Source: Nitrosomonas sp. (GTDB taxonomy: Bacteria; Pseudomonadota; Gammaproteobacteria; Burkholderiales; Nitrosomonadaceae). From it: 64,000 nucleotides of DNA. Position numbers and translations under genes: made by a program. Positions 1-8,262 of this stretch are shown here, piece after piece. The notes below the pieces were generated by a model. That model made no database searches and had not been told where the DNA came from. It saw only the letters and a program-made list of their open reading frames with translations. The stretch is taken from positions 16,484-80,483 of the forward strand of contig JAMXAG010000010.1 in assembly GCA_024281675.1 (NCBI GenBank), in the 5' to 3' direction. The number at the start of each line of letters is the position of its first letter. Within the stretch, counting starts at the first letter, position 1.

Positions 1-516
1 CGCTATGGCGCTATCTGCTATCTGGACGAAGTCGTTGAAGCGCGCCAGGATACTACTGTGGTGATCCATCCATTAACCGACAATCGCCGTGTCTTGCCAT
101 TAGAAAAAAAAGGCGAACTCATTCATGCTCATGCTGACTTCCAGATTGTCATTTCCTACAACCCAGGCTATCAAAGCTTAATGAAAGACCTCAAGCAATC
201 CACCAAACAGCGTTTTGGCGCACTGGATTTTAATTATCCTAACCATGACGTTGAAAGTGAAATTGTGTCGCATGAAACGGGTGTATCCACTGAAATTGCT
301 GAAAAACTGGTATCGATTGCGGAACGTGCACGCAACCTTAAAGGCCATGGATTGGATGAAGGCATCTCAACGCGTATGCTGATTTACGCCGGTAGTCTCA
401 TCGCTAAAAAAGTAGACGCGCATGCCGCTTGCCGTGTTGCTTTGGTTCGTCCGATCACCGATGACCCGGATATGCGCGATGCGCTCGATGCTGCGGTCAG
501 CACTTTCTTTAATTAA
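1..516 (+). CDS. cbbQ: CbbQ, AAA+ Rubisco activase subunit (5' end outside window)
   Basis: C-terminal 171 residues of a MoxR-type AAA+ ATPase of the CbbQ/NorQ family. With CbbO it forms a motor that strips inhibitory sugar phosphates from Rubisco. The frame is open from base 1, before the GTG at 58, and the first residues (ICYLDEVVEAR) match a Walker B segment, so the Walker A part lies to the left of the window. The downstream HADFQIVISYNPGY stretch matches the sensor region of MoxR proteins. CbbO follows after 57 bases, the usual CbbQ-CbbO pairing. NorQ of nitric oxide reductase clusters is the alternative; an upstream cbbL/cbbS would settle it. Confidence 0.88.
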   Translation, partial: RYGAICYLDEVVEARQDTTVVIHPLTDNRRVLPLEKKGELIHAHADFQIVISYNPGYQSLMKDLKQSTKQRFGALDFNYPNHDVESEIVSHETGVSTEIAEKLVSIAERARNLKGHGLDEGISTRMLIYAGSLIAKKVDAHAACRVALVRPITDDPDMRDALDAAVSTFFN

Positions 517-573
517 GTGTTGTGATAATTCAGAAATCTATCGATTGTTTTGTAAAAATAAACAGGTGCTCCC

Positions 574-2901
574 ATGAGTATTAATCTGGATGACTACAAA
601 GAATTACTGGAAGATTTAGAACCAGAATCGGTTGAATTACTCAAACATGCATGGCCAGAAGCCGTCAAAACTTTTTCGTCGCGCGGGTTGGATAACTACC
701 TGAAAGGTGCTTCGGCAATCCGTGGATTAGGACGCGGACGCAGTCTGGTGGATTGTTGGATCGATGAAGTCCCATTGGTAGCCAAAGAAATTGGTGAAGA
801 TATTATCAGCGATCTGGCGACTTCTGCGCTTTCACTCGCTTCAAGAACTTCCGGCGCAGTGATTGAGCTGGTATTAGCCACCTCCCCCACTGCAGCCAAA
901 CGCCTCGGGGATGCGCAGCTATTTCAGAATTATCTGCAATTCCTGAATACTTTGATTGCACAAGCACCGCGCGGCATGCGCCCAATGCTCAACAAACTGG
1001 ATATTCTGTTTGGTCAACTGACTTTGGGCGGCTTGCGCCGCTGGGCAATGTGGGGAGCGCATGCCCACCGCACGAATTATGAAGAGCAAATCAAATATTT
1101 TGGATTGGAATCCAAGGAATCGCTCGCGGTACTGCAAAAAGAACGCAAGGGCACCCTGTTTGTGGATGTACAGCGCCGCATCAATATGTATCTGCGCGCA
1201 TTGTGGGCACGTGATTTTTTCATGAAACCCACCTCCGGTGACTTTGAAACGCGCGAAGGTTACAAACCCTATATCGAAAATTACTTCATTTACTTGCCTG
1301 ATGCCTATGACAGCCATGCGGGTGTAACCGCCACCGAGGTATATCGTGCCGCTGCCGCACACGCTGCCGCACACCTGGTGGAAACCAAACAACCGATTTC
1401 TGCGGAAGGATTGAACCCGATGCAAATGGCGGTCATTTCCGTGATCGAAGATGCGCGCGTCGAAGCACTTGCTATTCGTCGCTTTCCGGGATTACGCAAA
1501 ACCTGGGCCGCTTTGCATACTGCCACGCCGGATATGGCTGTCACCATGGGCGATTATCTCAATCGCCTGGCACGCGCTTTACTCGACTCGGATTATCAAG
1601 ACAACGATCCCTGGATTATCGAAGGCCGTCAGCTTTTTGCAGCCGCACAAGACAAACTGGATACCTATCAAATTTCATGGGACATCGGCGTTCAGCTGAC
1701 GCATAGTTTTAGAGAAAAAAACATTCCCTTCGCCATGCTCACGGATCAGCTCACCGCACCGTATCGCGACGACAATCGTTATTTCTGGGAATTTGAGGAA
1801 TTTGATTTAAACAAATCCCTATCGGCTGGCTATGAAGCGCCGAAACAAGTACGCAAATACGTCAATGTGATGGAATTCGCCAACGAAGTCGAGGTGGAAA
1901 CCGCCGGAGACGATGCCCAGGAAATCTGGGTCATGGGTACCGAATTTTTCCCTTATGAAGATACCGGCGTTTCGTACAACGACCTGGAAGGCAAAGAACC
2001 GGTTTCCGCACCCTACCACTATTCTGAATGGGATTACCAGATTCAACTGGAGCGCCCTGATTGGGCAACCGTACAAGAAAAACGCGCCAAAATCGGCGAC
2101 ATGCAATGCATTGATGACATCGCGCAACAATACAAACGTGAAATCGCGCGCATGAAATTCTTGCTGGATGCCATGCAACCGCAAGGCACGCGCCGCATCC
2201 GCAAGCTGGAAGACGGCGACGAAATCGATATCAATGCCGCGATTCGTTCAATGATCGACATCCGCATGGGCATGCAACCCGATCCGCGCATCATGATGCG
2301 CTCGGTACGCAAAGTGCGTGATATTTCAGTGCTCGTGCTGCTGGATTTATCCGAATCCACCAACGAAAAAGTTTCCGGTCACGACTACTCCGTGCTGGAT
2401 CTGACGCGCCAGGCCACGGTGCTGCTCGCCAACGCCATCAACAAAATCGGCGATCCTTTCGCGATTCATGGCTTCTGTTCGGATGGGCGGCACGATGTGG
2501 AATACTACCGCTACAAGGATTTCGACCAACCCTATAACGAAATCCCTAAAGCCCGGCTCGCCGGCATGACCGGACAACTCTCGACCCGCATGGGCGCGGC
2601 GATGCGCCATGCTACGCATTACCTAAGACTGCAGAAATCCTCGAAAAAACTGCTGCTCGTCATCACCGACGGCGAACCCGCCGACGTCGACGTCCGCGAT
2701 CCGCAATACCTGCGCCACGATACCAAAAAAGCCGTGGAAGAAGCCGGGCGCTCAGGCATCCTCACCTACTGCATGAGCCTCGATCCGCGCGCGGATCAGT
2801 ATGTGTCACGTATTTTTGGTGAACGCAATTACTTAGTAGTGGATCATGTGGAACGACTACCCGAGAAATTACCGATTCTATATGCCGGATTGACAAGATA
2901 A
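574..2901 (+). CDS. cbbO: CbbO, von Willebrand factor A-domain Rubisco activation protein
   Basis: 775-residue partner of CbbQ. The C-terminal third holds a von Willebrand factor A domain with the metal-binding MIDAS motif D591-L-S593-E-S595 and the later acidic loop (VITDGEPAD, near 699). In the CbbQO family this domain binds Rubisco and positions the hexameric ATPase. The N-terminal two thirds is the helical region typical of CbbO/NorD. The ATG at 574 follows an AGGTG ribosome site. Length agrees with CbbO (about 750-800). It is cytoplasmic and probably cotranscribed with cbbQ. NorD homologues are related; pairing with cbbQ in an autotroph-like genome favours CbbO. Confidence 0.88.
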   Translation: MSINLDDYKELLEDLEPESVELLKHAWPEAVKTFSSRGLDNYLKGASAIRGLGRGRSLVDCWIDEVPLVAKEIGEDIISDLATSALSLASRTSGAVIELVLATSPTAAKRLGDAQLFQNYLQFLNTLIAQAPRGMRPMLNKLDILFGQLTLGGLRRWAMWGAHAHRTNYEEQIKYFGLESKESLAVLQKERKGTLFVDVQRRINMYLRALWARDFFMKPTSGDFETREGYKPYIENYFIYLPDAYDSHAGVTATEVYRAAAAHAAAHLVETKQPISAEGLNPMQMAVISVIEDARVEALAIRRFPGLRKTWAALHTATPDMAVTMGDYLNRLARALLDSDYQDNDPWIIEGRQLFAAAQDKLDTYQISWDIGVQLTHSFREKNIPFAMLTDQLTAPYRDDNRYFWEFEEFDLNKSLSAGYEAPKQVRKYVNVMEFANEVEVETAGDDAQEIWVMGTEFFPYEDTGVSYNDLEGKEPVSAPYHYSEWDYQIQLERPDWATVQEKRAKIGDMQCIDDIAQQYKREIARMKFLLDAMQPQGTRRIRKLEDGDEIDINAAIRSMIDIRMGMQPDPRIMMRSVRKVRDISVLVLLDLSESTNEKVSGHDYSVLDLTRQATVLLANAINKIGDPFAIHGFCSDGRHDVEYYRYKDFDQPYNEIPKARLAGMTGQLSTRMGAAMRHATHYLRLQKSSKKLLLVITDGEPADVDVRDPQYLRHDTKKAVEEAGRSGILTYCMSLDPRADQYVSRIFGERNYLVVDHVERLPEKLPILYAGLTR

Positions 2902-2951
2902 AATTAGATATCTATTCTTGAAACATTAATAACCCATAAAATACCAATCTT

Positions 2952-3320
2952 TTGAAACTGCATTTAGCAAATTTTGCGCAACAAAACATTTTTACCGGGT
3001 ATGGGGATGACTATGTATCAATTAACCAAACCCGTTATGAAAAAAGCTTGATCGTACTACCCGATCATTTGATTGATCAATGGTCCGTGACATCTGTATC
3101 TGATATTACAATTGAACATTTCGATCATTTACTATCTTATCGTCCGGAAATCATCTTGCTAGGCACAGGCACCACCCACCAATTTCCAAAGCATTCATTA
3201 ATAATCGATGTACTGAAAATGAATATTGGAATGGAAGTCATGAGTACGCAAGCATGTTGCCGCACTTATAATATTCTAGTTGAAGAAGATCGGCGCGTTG
3301 CGGCAGCCATTATTGTTTGA
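2952..3320 (+). CDS. Mth938-like domain protein (DUF498/NDUFAF3 family)
   Basis: 122-residue protein of the Mth938-like fold, the family that includes the mitochondrial complex I assembly factor NDUFAF3. Visible family features are the N-terminal FTGYGDDYVSIN segment, the central PEIILLGTGTTHQFP stretch and the C-terminal MSTQACCRTYNILVEEDRRV. The molecular role in bacteria is not established. The likely start is TTG at 2952; no ATG lies close by in frame. It lies 50 bases after cbbO with no terminator visible, so it may be read through from the cbb operon, but the family is usually unrelated to CO2 fixation. Confidence 0.75.
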   Translation: MKLHLANFAQQNIFTGYGDDYVSINQTRYEKSLIVLPDHLIDQWSVTSVSDITIEHFDHLLSYRPEIILLGTGTTHQFPKHSLIIDVLKMNIGMEVMSTQACCRTYNILVEEDRRVAAAIIV

Positions 3321-3514
3321 TTAAACTCCAAAAATCGACTAGACATATGTAGTATTTTCAGGTTAGATTTTTTGCGACCTTTGTGGAATTATCCGCTTTC
3401 GCTGCAGATTCTATAAAAAACCGCGAGAAATCATCTAGAACAGTCTATAGTAGCGATAAGCTATCGTAGACAGTCCAGCTTATAGAACTGCAAAAAAATA
3501 ATCATTATGTATTC

Positions 3515-3818
3515 GGGTTGATGTGTCACTTTATATGAATTCCGAAATATCGGCATAACGTTTTATGGAGCATAAAGAAGCGAATTGAAAGGCATCTATA
3601 TTGATAAGATTGTGGAATTAGAAATTCTAATGGATCATATCCATAGGTATCTGAAGATTTCACCAGCATATAGATAGGTTATGAACACAAAGCTATTTTG
3701 TTGAAATATAGACAATGTTAATGAGGAGGTTATTCATCAGCATATACAAAATCAACTCAAAGTGATGGATGAAATAGAAGAGAGGTTTTTGGGCAACTAC
3801 CGCTCTTCTAAAACTTGA
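3515..3818 (+). pseudogene. Decayed IS200/IS605-type transposase (tnpA) relic
   Basis: No intact ORF, but three stretches in shifting frames line up with an IS200 Y1 transposase: a CHFI-stop-IPKYRHNVLW segment near 3524-3565 (family pattern YHVVxIPKYRRKVL), then IVELEILMDHIHRYLKISP near 3607-3665 carrying the His-x-His (HUH) pair, then NVNEEVIHQHIQNQ near 3715-3760, matching the C-terminal helix that normally carries the catalytic Tyr. Several stops and a central deletion show long decay. An imperfect hairpin at about 3440-3475 lies upstream, where the left-end hairpin of such an element would be. The rest of 3321-3900 shows no gene. Confidence 0.6.
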
Positions 3819-3900
3819 TCACTTACGGTCGAGTTCTTTATAAATAATACAATCGATGAGTTTCGTTTTCTTCTCGTCGAAAACTAAAAGGGAGAAAAAT

Positions 3901-4293
3901 ATGAGTATGGAAAGTGAGATGAGAGCGAATTTTGGGGGATTCTGGAATTCGCTCATTTTGCTTTTTGTGGTGATTGTCTGTATGCGTTTTGCTAGTCTTG
4001 AGCAAGTAGGGGAAAGTTTGGCAGAAAGAATTTTATGTGGCATCCATTTGTTTTTAGGGTGTATTGCTGCTGGTTTTTTGTTGGGGATTTTAAGGATTTT
4101 CCTAGGCTTTTCTAACGACACTTATACACGTGCACCTGCATCAGCCAATTTTACCCAAGGTCTTAAATATGGAATAGTAATGGGTGGTATATTGATTTTT
4201 ATCATTGGTATATTACAACTCGATAATTTTCTAGGTGTATTCCAACCCATTGCAAGTGGGTTGATAACGAAATTGATTGGAATTTTTGCGTAA
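3901..4293 (+). CDS. Small integral membrane protein, unknown function
   Basis: 130 residues if translation starts at the ATG at 3901, chosen because an AGGGAGA ribosome site lies directly before it; the upstream in-frame ATG at 3856 would add a charged leader without such a site. There are three hydrophobic segments: about 15-30, 47-67 and 95-115. A polar loop (SNDTYTRAPASANF) separates the second and third. No catalytic motif is visible and I do not recognise a family. A stem-loop terminator follows directly, so this is probably a single-gene transcript between the IS200 relic and the channel-like gene. Confidence 0.6.
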   Translation: MSMESEMRANFGGFWNSLILLFVVIVCMRFASLEQVGESLAERILCGIHLFLGCIAAGFLLGILRIFLGFSNDTYTRAPASANFTQGLKYGIVMGGILIFIIGILQLDNFLGVFQPIASGLITKLIGIFA

Positions 4294-4305
4294 TCTTCGT
4301 ATCAC

Positions 4306-4340
4306 ATCAGGATCAGTTAATCGCTGATCCTGATTCATTT
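4306..4340 (+). terminator. Stem-loop terminator after the 3901 membrane gene
   Basis: ATCAGGATCAG (4306-4316) and CTGATCCTGAT (4324-4334) form a perfect 11-bp stem with a 7-base loop, followed by TCATTT. It lies 13 bases after the stop codon. The T tract is weak, so efficiency is uncertain. Confidence 0.65.
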
Positions 4341-4467
4341 GTTGGCCATTGAGAAATATCTGACACAGCTACAGTCGTACTTTGTTCTTAATCGCTCATC
4401 TCGATGAATTCATTTACCTTACAATTTCAAAGCGTCCATGTGAGCCAGGATAAAGAAACATAGCAAT

Positions 4468-4833
4468 TTATTGATTACCACCTTCCATGTGAAATCTGTG
4501 AAGTATACGGTGCACGATTGGGGCAAGAATTACACCAGTAACGAAAATGACAGTCAAGCCACAATATAGCGCATATAGACCGGCAAAAAGCTTTCCTCCA
4601 TAAGTGATTGGTGTGTTTACTGGCCCCATTCCTCCCAAAAGCATTGATGCATTTAAGAACGCATCAATCCAATTGAGATTCTCCAATACATGATAACCAA
4701 CCATACCAATGAGTAATGAAAATGCTATGAGTATGAGTGAGATAAAACCACTATGTACCAGCCGAATAATGAATTGCTGTAAAGAAATTACCGGCTGGGT
4801 TCGGCGCTCAAATTTGAGAAGAAGCCTTTTCAT
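4468..4833 (-). CDS. Two-helix potassium-channel-like pore protein
   Basis: 121 residues: a basic N-terminus, a hydrophobic helix at about 24-52, a re-entrant pore-like stretch (NASMLLGGMGPV, about 61-72), and a second helix at about 84-108 followed by a basic, His-rich tail. The helix-pore-helix order resembles the ion-channel pore domain, but the selectivity filter that would read TVGYGD is GGMGPV here. I recall proteins with the same GGMGPV...GKLFAGLYALYxGL pattern in many proteobacteria, so this is a conserved variant rather than decay. Whether it conducts ions is unknown. It sits 20 bases downstream of the SNase-like gene on the same strand. Confidence 0.6.
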   Translation of the reverse strand: MKRLLLKFERRTQPVISLQQFIIRLVHSGFISLILIAFSLLIGMVGYHVLENLNWIDAFLNASMLLGGMGPVNTPITYGGKLFAGLYALYCGLTVIFVTGVILAPIVHRILHRFHMEGGNQ

Positions 4834-4853
4834 TTAATCTGCTACTAAATCTC

Positions 4854-5756
4854 TTATCCTTTAAGAAAAACTAACGTTTCCGGTTGATGGCTGAGCCAAA
4901 GTTGATAGCGTTCATTGCTAAGTTTTTTAGTTCTAACAAAGGATGAAAAATCACTCAACCTAACTTCTCGGGTATCCACTGTCATATCATTAGCATTCCG
5001 CAAATATTCTCTAAAGTTAGAAATTGCTCCATTTTGTGCGATATGCGTTGAAAGGCGGCGAAACAACTTTGGCATCATTACCAAGGTTTCGAGTTCCTTC
5101 AAATCAGGTTTTCTATCAAATTGAAATTCAACTTGATGGTGTTTCCACAATCCTAATGATTGTGATCTCGCCTCAACGGCAATATCACTCAGCGTCTTGC
5201 GTAAGTCTGGATAGAGCGCGTTGTAAAATGTCGGATACACATGGCCTTCTCTGAGAAGCTGTGCATTGATCGATTGAGATATATGCTCAGGAGTCAGCAA
5301 AACAGTTGGCTTTTTGTCCGAAACCTCAAATCCCATATCTTTTGTAAATACAAAACCAATGATTCGACCAAATGGATCGATACCGTTATAAGCAAGTGTC
5401 ACTGGTAATTTTTGTTGTTTTGGATCGGTAATTCTAAAATTGTTACTCTCAACCAACACCGTACGATCAAAGCCACACAAATCAAGCAATCGATCACGCG
5501 CTTGCTTTGCCAAATCAATCGGTTGCTTAACTGTTTTTCCAGGATATACACTCTGAATCGAATAATGGAGCTCCAGTGCATCAATTGCTTCAAATCGAAT
5601 ATTGGCTTGATATTTGGAATTAAACTGAGGAAATCGCCCATCTTCTGTTTCCGGCCACATCCATTCATGATGTGTATCTATCGTAAACGCAATGGTATCT
5701 CCATCCGGGGATTTTCCATCAACTGAAACGGTTCCTTTGACAATTCTGTAGGACAT
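4854..5756 (-). CDS. Staphylococcal nuclease-like (SNase) domain protein
   Basis: 300-residue protein with the order of a thermonuclease-fold domain: an early VSVDGKSPDGDTIAF strand (family pattern DGDT), IRFEAIDALELHY (R-x-x-x-ID-ALE), LAKQARDRLLDLC, YNGIDPFGRIIGFVF, and a late EARSQSLGLW helix. A C-terminal extension of about 100 residues is not part of the nuclease fold. No signal peptide is seen, so it probably acts in the cytoplasm. The ATG at 5756 is preferred over the in-frame TTG at 5762 because AAGGAG lies 8 bases before it. The DALELHY segment differs from the DAPE of classic nucleases, so activity is uncertain. Confidence 0.65.
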   Translation of the reverse strand: MSYRIVKGTVSVDGKSPDGDTIAFTIDTHHEWMWPETEDGRFPQFNSKYQANIRFEAIDALELHYSIQSVYPGKTVKQPIDLAKQARDRLLDLCGFDRTVLVESNNFRITDPKQQKLPVTLAYNGIDPFGRIIGFVFTKDMGFEVSDKKPTVLLTPEHISQSINAQLLREGHVYPTFYNALYPDLRKTLSDIAVEARSQSLGLWKHHQVEFQFDRKPDLKELETLVMMPKLFRRLSTHIAQNGAISNFREYLRNANDMTVDTREVRLSDFSSFVRTKKLSNERYQLWLSHQPETLVFLKG

Positions 5757-5777
5757 ATTCAATACTCCTTTTTTCAG

Positions 5778-6062
5778 TTAACCATCCTGTGTAATAGACA
5801 CTTCAATTTTGCAACCCAGCACTGAGGCAAATTTCTCTAACGTCGATAGCTTGATATCTTCTGCATGATTTTCTATTCTAGAGATGGCTGATTTCTTGGT
5901 ATTAAGTTTCTCAGCAATCTGTTCTTGCGTTAGTCCGGAAGCTTCTCTGGCTTGCCGAAGCAGCACGCCTATTTTAAAAGCCTGATAGCCTTCTTCATAA
6001 TTCTTATTAAATGCAGCATCAACCGCCTTCCGCTTGCTAACATATTTTTTTATATCACTCAT
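5778..6062 (-). CDS. Xre-type antitoxin (HigA-like)
   Basis: 94-residue helix-turn-helix protein starting at the ATG at 6062. The longer reading from 6158 runs over the toxin gene in another frame and is not real. The Xre/Cro helix-turn-helix covers about residues 30-84 (LLRQAREASGLTQEQIAEKL and KKSAISRIEN). Its start overlaps the end of the toxin frame by 8 bases (ATGAGTGA), the normal translational coupling of toxin-first HigBA loci, and GAAGGAG stands about 12 bases before it. In this family it neutralises the toxin and represses the operon. The antitoxin looks intact although its toxin does not. Confidence 0.82.
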   Translation of the reverse strand: MSDIKKYVSKRKAVDAAFNKNYEEGYQAFKIGVLLRQAREASGLTQEQIAEKLNTKKSAISRIENHAEDIKLSTLEKFASVLGCKIEVSITQDG

Positions 6063-6414
6063 ATAGCTCCATTCTCCTTCTGAGATAATCTCTCTTTCTC
6101 GCTTCTGTAATCCGAATTTCTTTTTGAGGTGTTTTTTGCGTTTTCTTTTGAAAAGCATGATTCAGGATCACTACCCGATTACCTTCCAAGAAACCCAATA
6201 ACCGAAATGCATTACTCCCAACCTGAACACGAATTTCCCATAAATCATCCGTATTCACCAGCTTCTTAAAATACTGTACAGGGATAACTTCCAGATCTTC
6301 AATCAACTGCAATACCCAGGTTACTTTCTACGCTTGCTCTCCGGTCAAGGAATCCAAAAAATCTTCTACTGGACAAGCACCTGACTCCAATCGATAAAAA
6401 TGAATCGTTTTCAT
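6055..6414 (-). pseudogene. HigB/RelE-superfamily toxin with premature stop
   Basis: Read from the ATG at 6414, the frame gives MKTIHFYRLESGACPVEDFL and on to EQA, then a TAG at 6330-6328 (codon 29), then continues in the same frame as VTWVLQLIEDLE and 85 further residues with the family pattern DLWEIRVQ...FRLLGF...VILNHAFQKKTQKTP...EARKR. This matches Gp49-like/HigB mRNA interferases throughout, so one nonsense codon breaks an otherwise whole gene. A TTG or ATG after the stop could give an N-terminally shortened product that lacks the first strand and helix. It lies upstream of its antitoxin and downstream of a palindromic operator. Confidence 0.75.
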
Positions 6415-6422
6415 CGCCTGAT

Positions 6423-6440
6423 GTTAACATGTGAGTTAAC
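6423..6440. promoter_or_regulatory. Palindromic operator before the HigBA-like locus
   Basis: GTTAAC, six bases, GTTAAC: two self-complementary hexamers form an 18-bp dyad immediately upstream (minus strand) of the toxin ATG at 6414. Position and symmetry suit autoregulation by the downstream Xre antitoxin. Binding is inferred. Confidence 0.55.
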
Positions 6441-6477
6441 TAGCAGCAATTCTTGATGATACAAAAACCACAGTTTT

Positions 6478-6945
6478 TTAGTAGCTAATATTAAGGTATT
6501 TTTTGAATTTCTGTTTTGATGGCTCGAATTGTTGCGTTAGCCAATTAAGCTCAGCATGTATTCCATCACAAACTTTTTGGTGATCATACCCAACTGGCTT
6601 AGTCTGTGTGAAATCGCGGTATTCTCCACACCAGTACTGAAGCTTCACACCATGCTGGTATATTTCGTCGGTATATTCGGAAATTTCTGGACCAAATAAA
6701 AAATCTGCTTCAGAAACAGCTCTTCGAAATTTTAGGAGATCGTCATAACTCGCTTTTGCATCTCGAAGTATGATACTAAGAATTTGTCGAACTTCCTCAT
6801 ATACTTTTAGGCGCCGATCATAAAGATCAAGAAATAGCTTCTGCTGGTTTGTCTTCCATTGTTGATACGCAATGTATGCTGTAACGACAGCAATTATTGG
6901 TGTAAGTAACGCTTTTGAGATTTCGATAAACTGATCAATGCACAT
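6478..6945 (-). CDS. Membrane-anchored hypothetical protein
   Basis: 155 residues with one N-terminal transmembrane segment (about 10-27, ALLTPIIAVVTAYIAY) and a soluble, helical, charged remainder (QQKLFLDLYDRRLKVYEEVRQIL) ending in a cytoplasmic-looking basic tail. The pattern QQWKTNQQKLFLDLYDRRLKVYE recurs in many accessory bacterial proteins of unknown role. No catalytic motif is visible. It lies between the toxin-antitoxin locus and def in an accessory-looking stretch. Confidence 0.6.
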   Translation of the reverse strand: MCIDQFIEISKALLTPIIAVVTAYIAYQQWKTNQQKLFLDLYDRRLKVYEEVRQILSIILRDAKASYDDLLKFRRAVSEADFLFGPEISEYTDEIYQHGVKLQYWCGEYRDFTQTKPVGYDHQKVCDGIHAELNWLTQQFEPSKQKFKKYLNISY

Positions 6946-6980
6946 ATAAAACTGATTAGAGTTAGATAAATGATATGAAG

Positions 6981-7514
6981 CTAATCATCCACAACTTCCT
7001 GCCCCGGAAACAGCACGTCCGTAAATCCAAACGAGCGAAAATCCTTGATACGCATCGGATAGAGAATCCCCTGCAGATGATCGCATTCGTGCTGCACGAC
7101 CCGCGCATGGAATCCACTGACACTACGATCAATAGTTCTACCAAGTTGATCTGTTCCTTGATAGCGTAATTGCGTAAAACGCGGCACTACACCGCGCATT
7201 CCCGGTACGCTGAGACAACCTTCCCAACCATCTTCTTTTTCTTCCGATAACGGCGTCAACTGTGGATTAAGCAAGACCGTAAAAGGAACTTCGTCAGCAT
7301 CGGGATAGCGTTGATTCTTTTCAAAGCCAAAAATCACCACTTGTAAATTTACACCAATCTGTGGTGCGGCAAGGCCTGCGCCGTTCAATGCTGCCATTGT
7401 GTCTTGCATGTCTTGCAACAAAGCATGTAATTCAGCAGTATCGAAATGCATCACTTTTTCGGCCACTTGTAGTAACCGAGGATCACCCATTCTCAATACC
7501 GCTTTAATCGCCAT
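6981..7514 (-). CDS. def: Peptide deformylase
   Basis: 177 residues. It removes the formyl group from the N-terminal methionine of new proteins in the cytoplasm, using a metal ion. All three family motifs are present: [10 protein letters not shown] (45-54), EGCLS (98-102, metal-ligand Cys) and HECDH (142-146, two His ligands and catalytic Glu). Length is normal. The start overlaps the end of the upstream phosphorylase gene by 11 bases, suggesting translational coupling. It is not next to fmt, so it may be a second deformylase or simply relocated. Confidence 0.95.
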   Translation of the reverse strand: MAIKAVLRMGDPRLLQVAEKVMHFDTAELHALLQDMQDTMAALNGAGLAAPQIGVNLQVVIFGFEKNQRYPDADEVPFTVLLNPQLTPLSEEKEDGWEGCLSVPGMRGVVPRFTQLRYQGTDQLGRTIDRSVSGFHARVVQHECDHLQGILYPMRIKDFRSFGFTDVLFPGQEVVDD

Positions 7515-8250
7515 AACAACTCACCACATATTCCAAAATTTTTCTAACCTTGGCCATTGCCTGCTCCACTATCTCATAAATTTCACGACACTCAGTCGCA
7601 TCGATATACGTATCACGCCCGGCCGCACAACTAGCCACTACAGCAATGGTAGCGTAGTTTAATTCCAATTCACGCGCCAATATCGCCTCGGGCATTCCGG
7701 TCATGCCCACCATATCCGCACCATCTCGCTCGAGTCGATTAATCTCTGCTGCTGTTTCCAATCTGGGACCTTGCGTGGCAGCATACACACCTCCATCTAG
7801 CATTTCCAGATTCGCGTCACGCGCACCTTGCAATAATAAAGCGCGAGTTTGCTGGCTGTATGGAACAGTAAAATCCGCTTGCTTAAAGCGTTGCTCGGTG
7901 TCTTCAAAAAAAGTAAATTTACGACTATGGGTATAATCGATGATCTGATTGGGTATCACCAGTCGCCCTGGAGCCAAATCGGAACGAATTCCCCGTACCG
8001 ATGTAATCGCAACCACATGTGAAGGTTGTAACGAATGAAGTGCGCAAATATTGGCGCGATAATTGATGGCGTGAGGTGGAATGGTAAAGTTATGCCCATG
8101 CCGTCCCAGAAAAGCAACGTCACGGTTCCTGATTTTGCCAAAGGTAAACGGGCCTGAAGGCTCACCATAGGGGGTTCGGATAATCTGCCGATGGGATATT
8201 TCTAGTCCCGGTAACTGCGCCATTCCATTACCACCAATAATTGCAAGCAT
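7504..8250 (-). CDS. S-methyl-5'-thioinosine/thioadenosine phosphorylase
   Basis: 248-residue trimeric-type purine nucleoside phosphorylase of the MTAP family. It cleaves methylthio-nucleosides to the base plus 5-methylthioribose-1-phosphate. Motifs visible are the N-terminal [25 protein letters not shown] (phosphate and substrate loop), and [21 protein letters not shown], the conserved M-x-G-M-P-E-A segment. It is shorter than classic MTAP (about 280-290) and resembles the MTIP group, which prefers methylthioinosine; the substrate is not certain from sequence. It sits with hpt, which would use hypoxanthine released from methylthioinosine, so the pair makes a compact purine salvage unit. Confidence 0.8.
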   Translation of the reverse strand: MLAIIGGNGMAQLPGLEISHRQIIRTPYGEPSGPFTFGKIRNRDVAFLGRHGHNFTIPPHAINYRANICALHSLQPSHVVAITSVRGIRSDLAPGRLVIPNQIIDYTHSRKFTFFEDTEQRFKQADFTVPYSQQTRALLLQGARDANLEMLDGGVYAATQGPRLETAAEINRLERDGADMVGMTGMPEAILARELELNYATIAVVASCAAGRDTYIDATECREIYEIVEQAMAKVRKILEYVVSCYGD

Positions 8251-8262
8251 GCTTTTCCTTAA

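Noticed and set aside
5778-6158. Longer reading of the antitoxin from 6158
   Set aside because: The extra N-terminus is very basic and antisense to no domain; it overlaps the toxin in another frame, and the ATG at 6062 has the ribosome site and the usual overlap.
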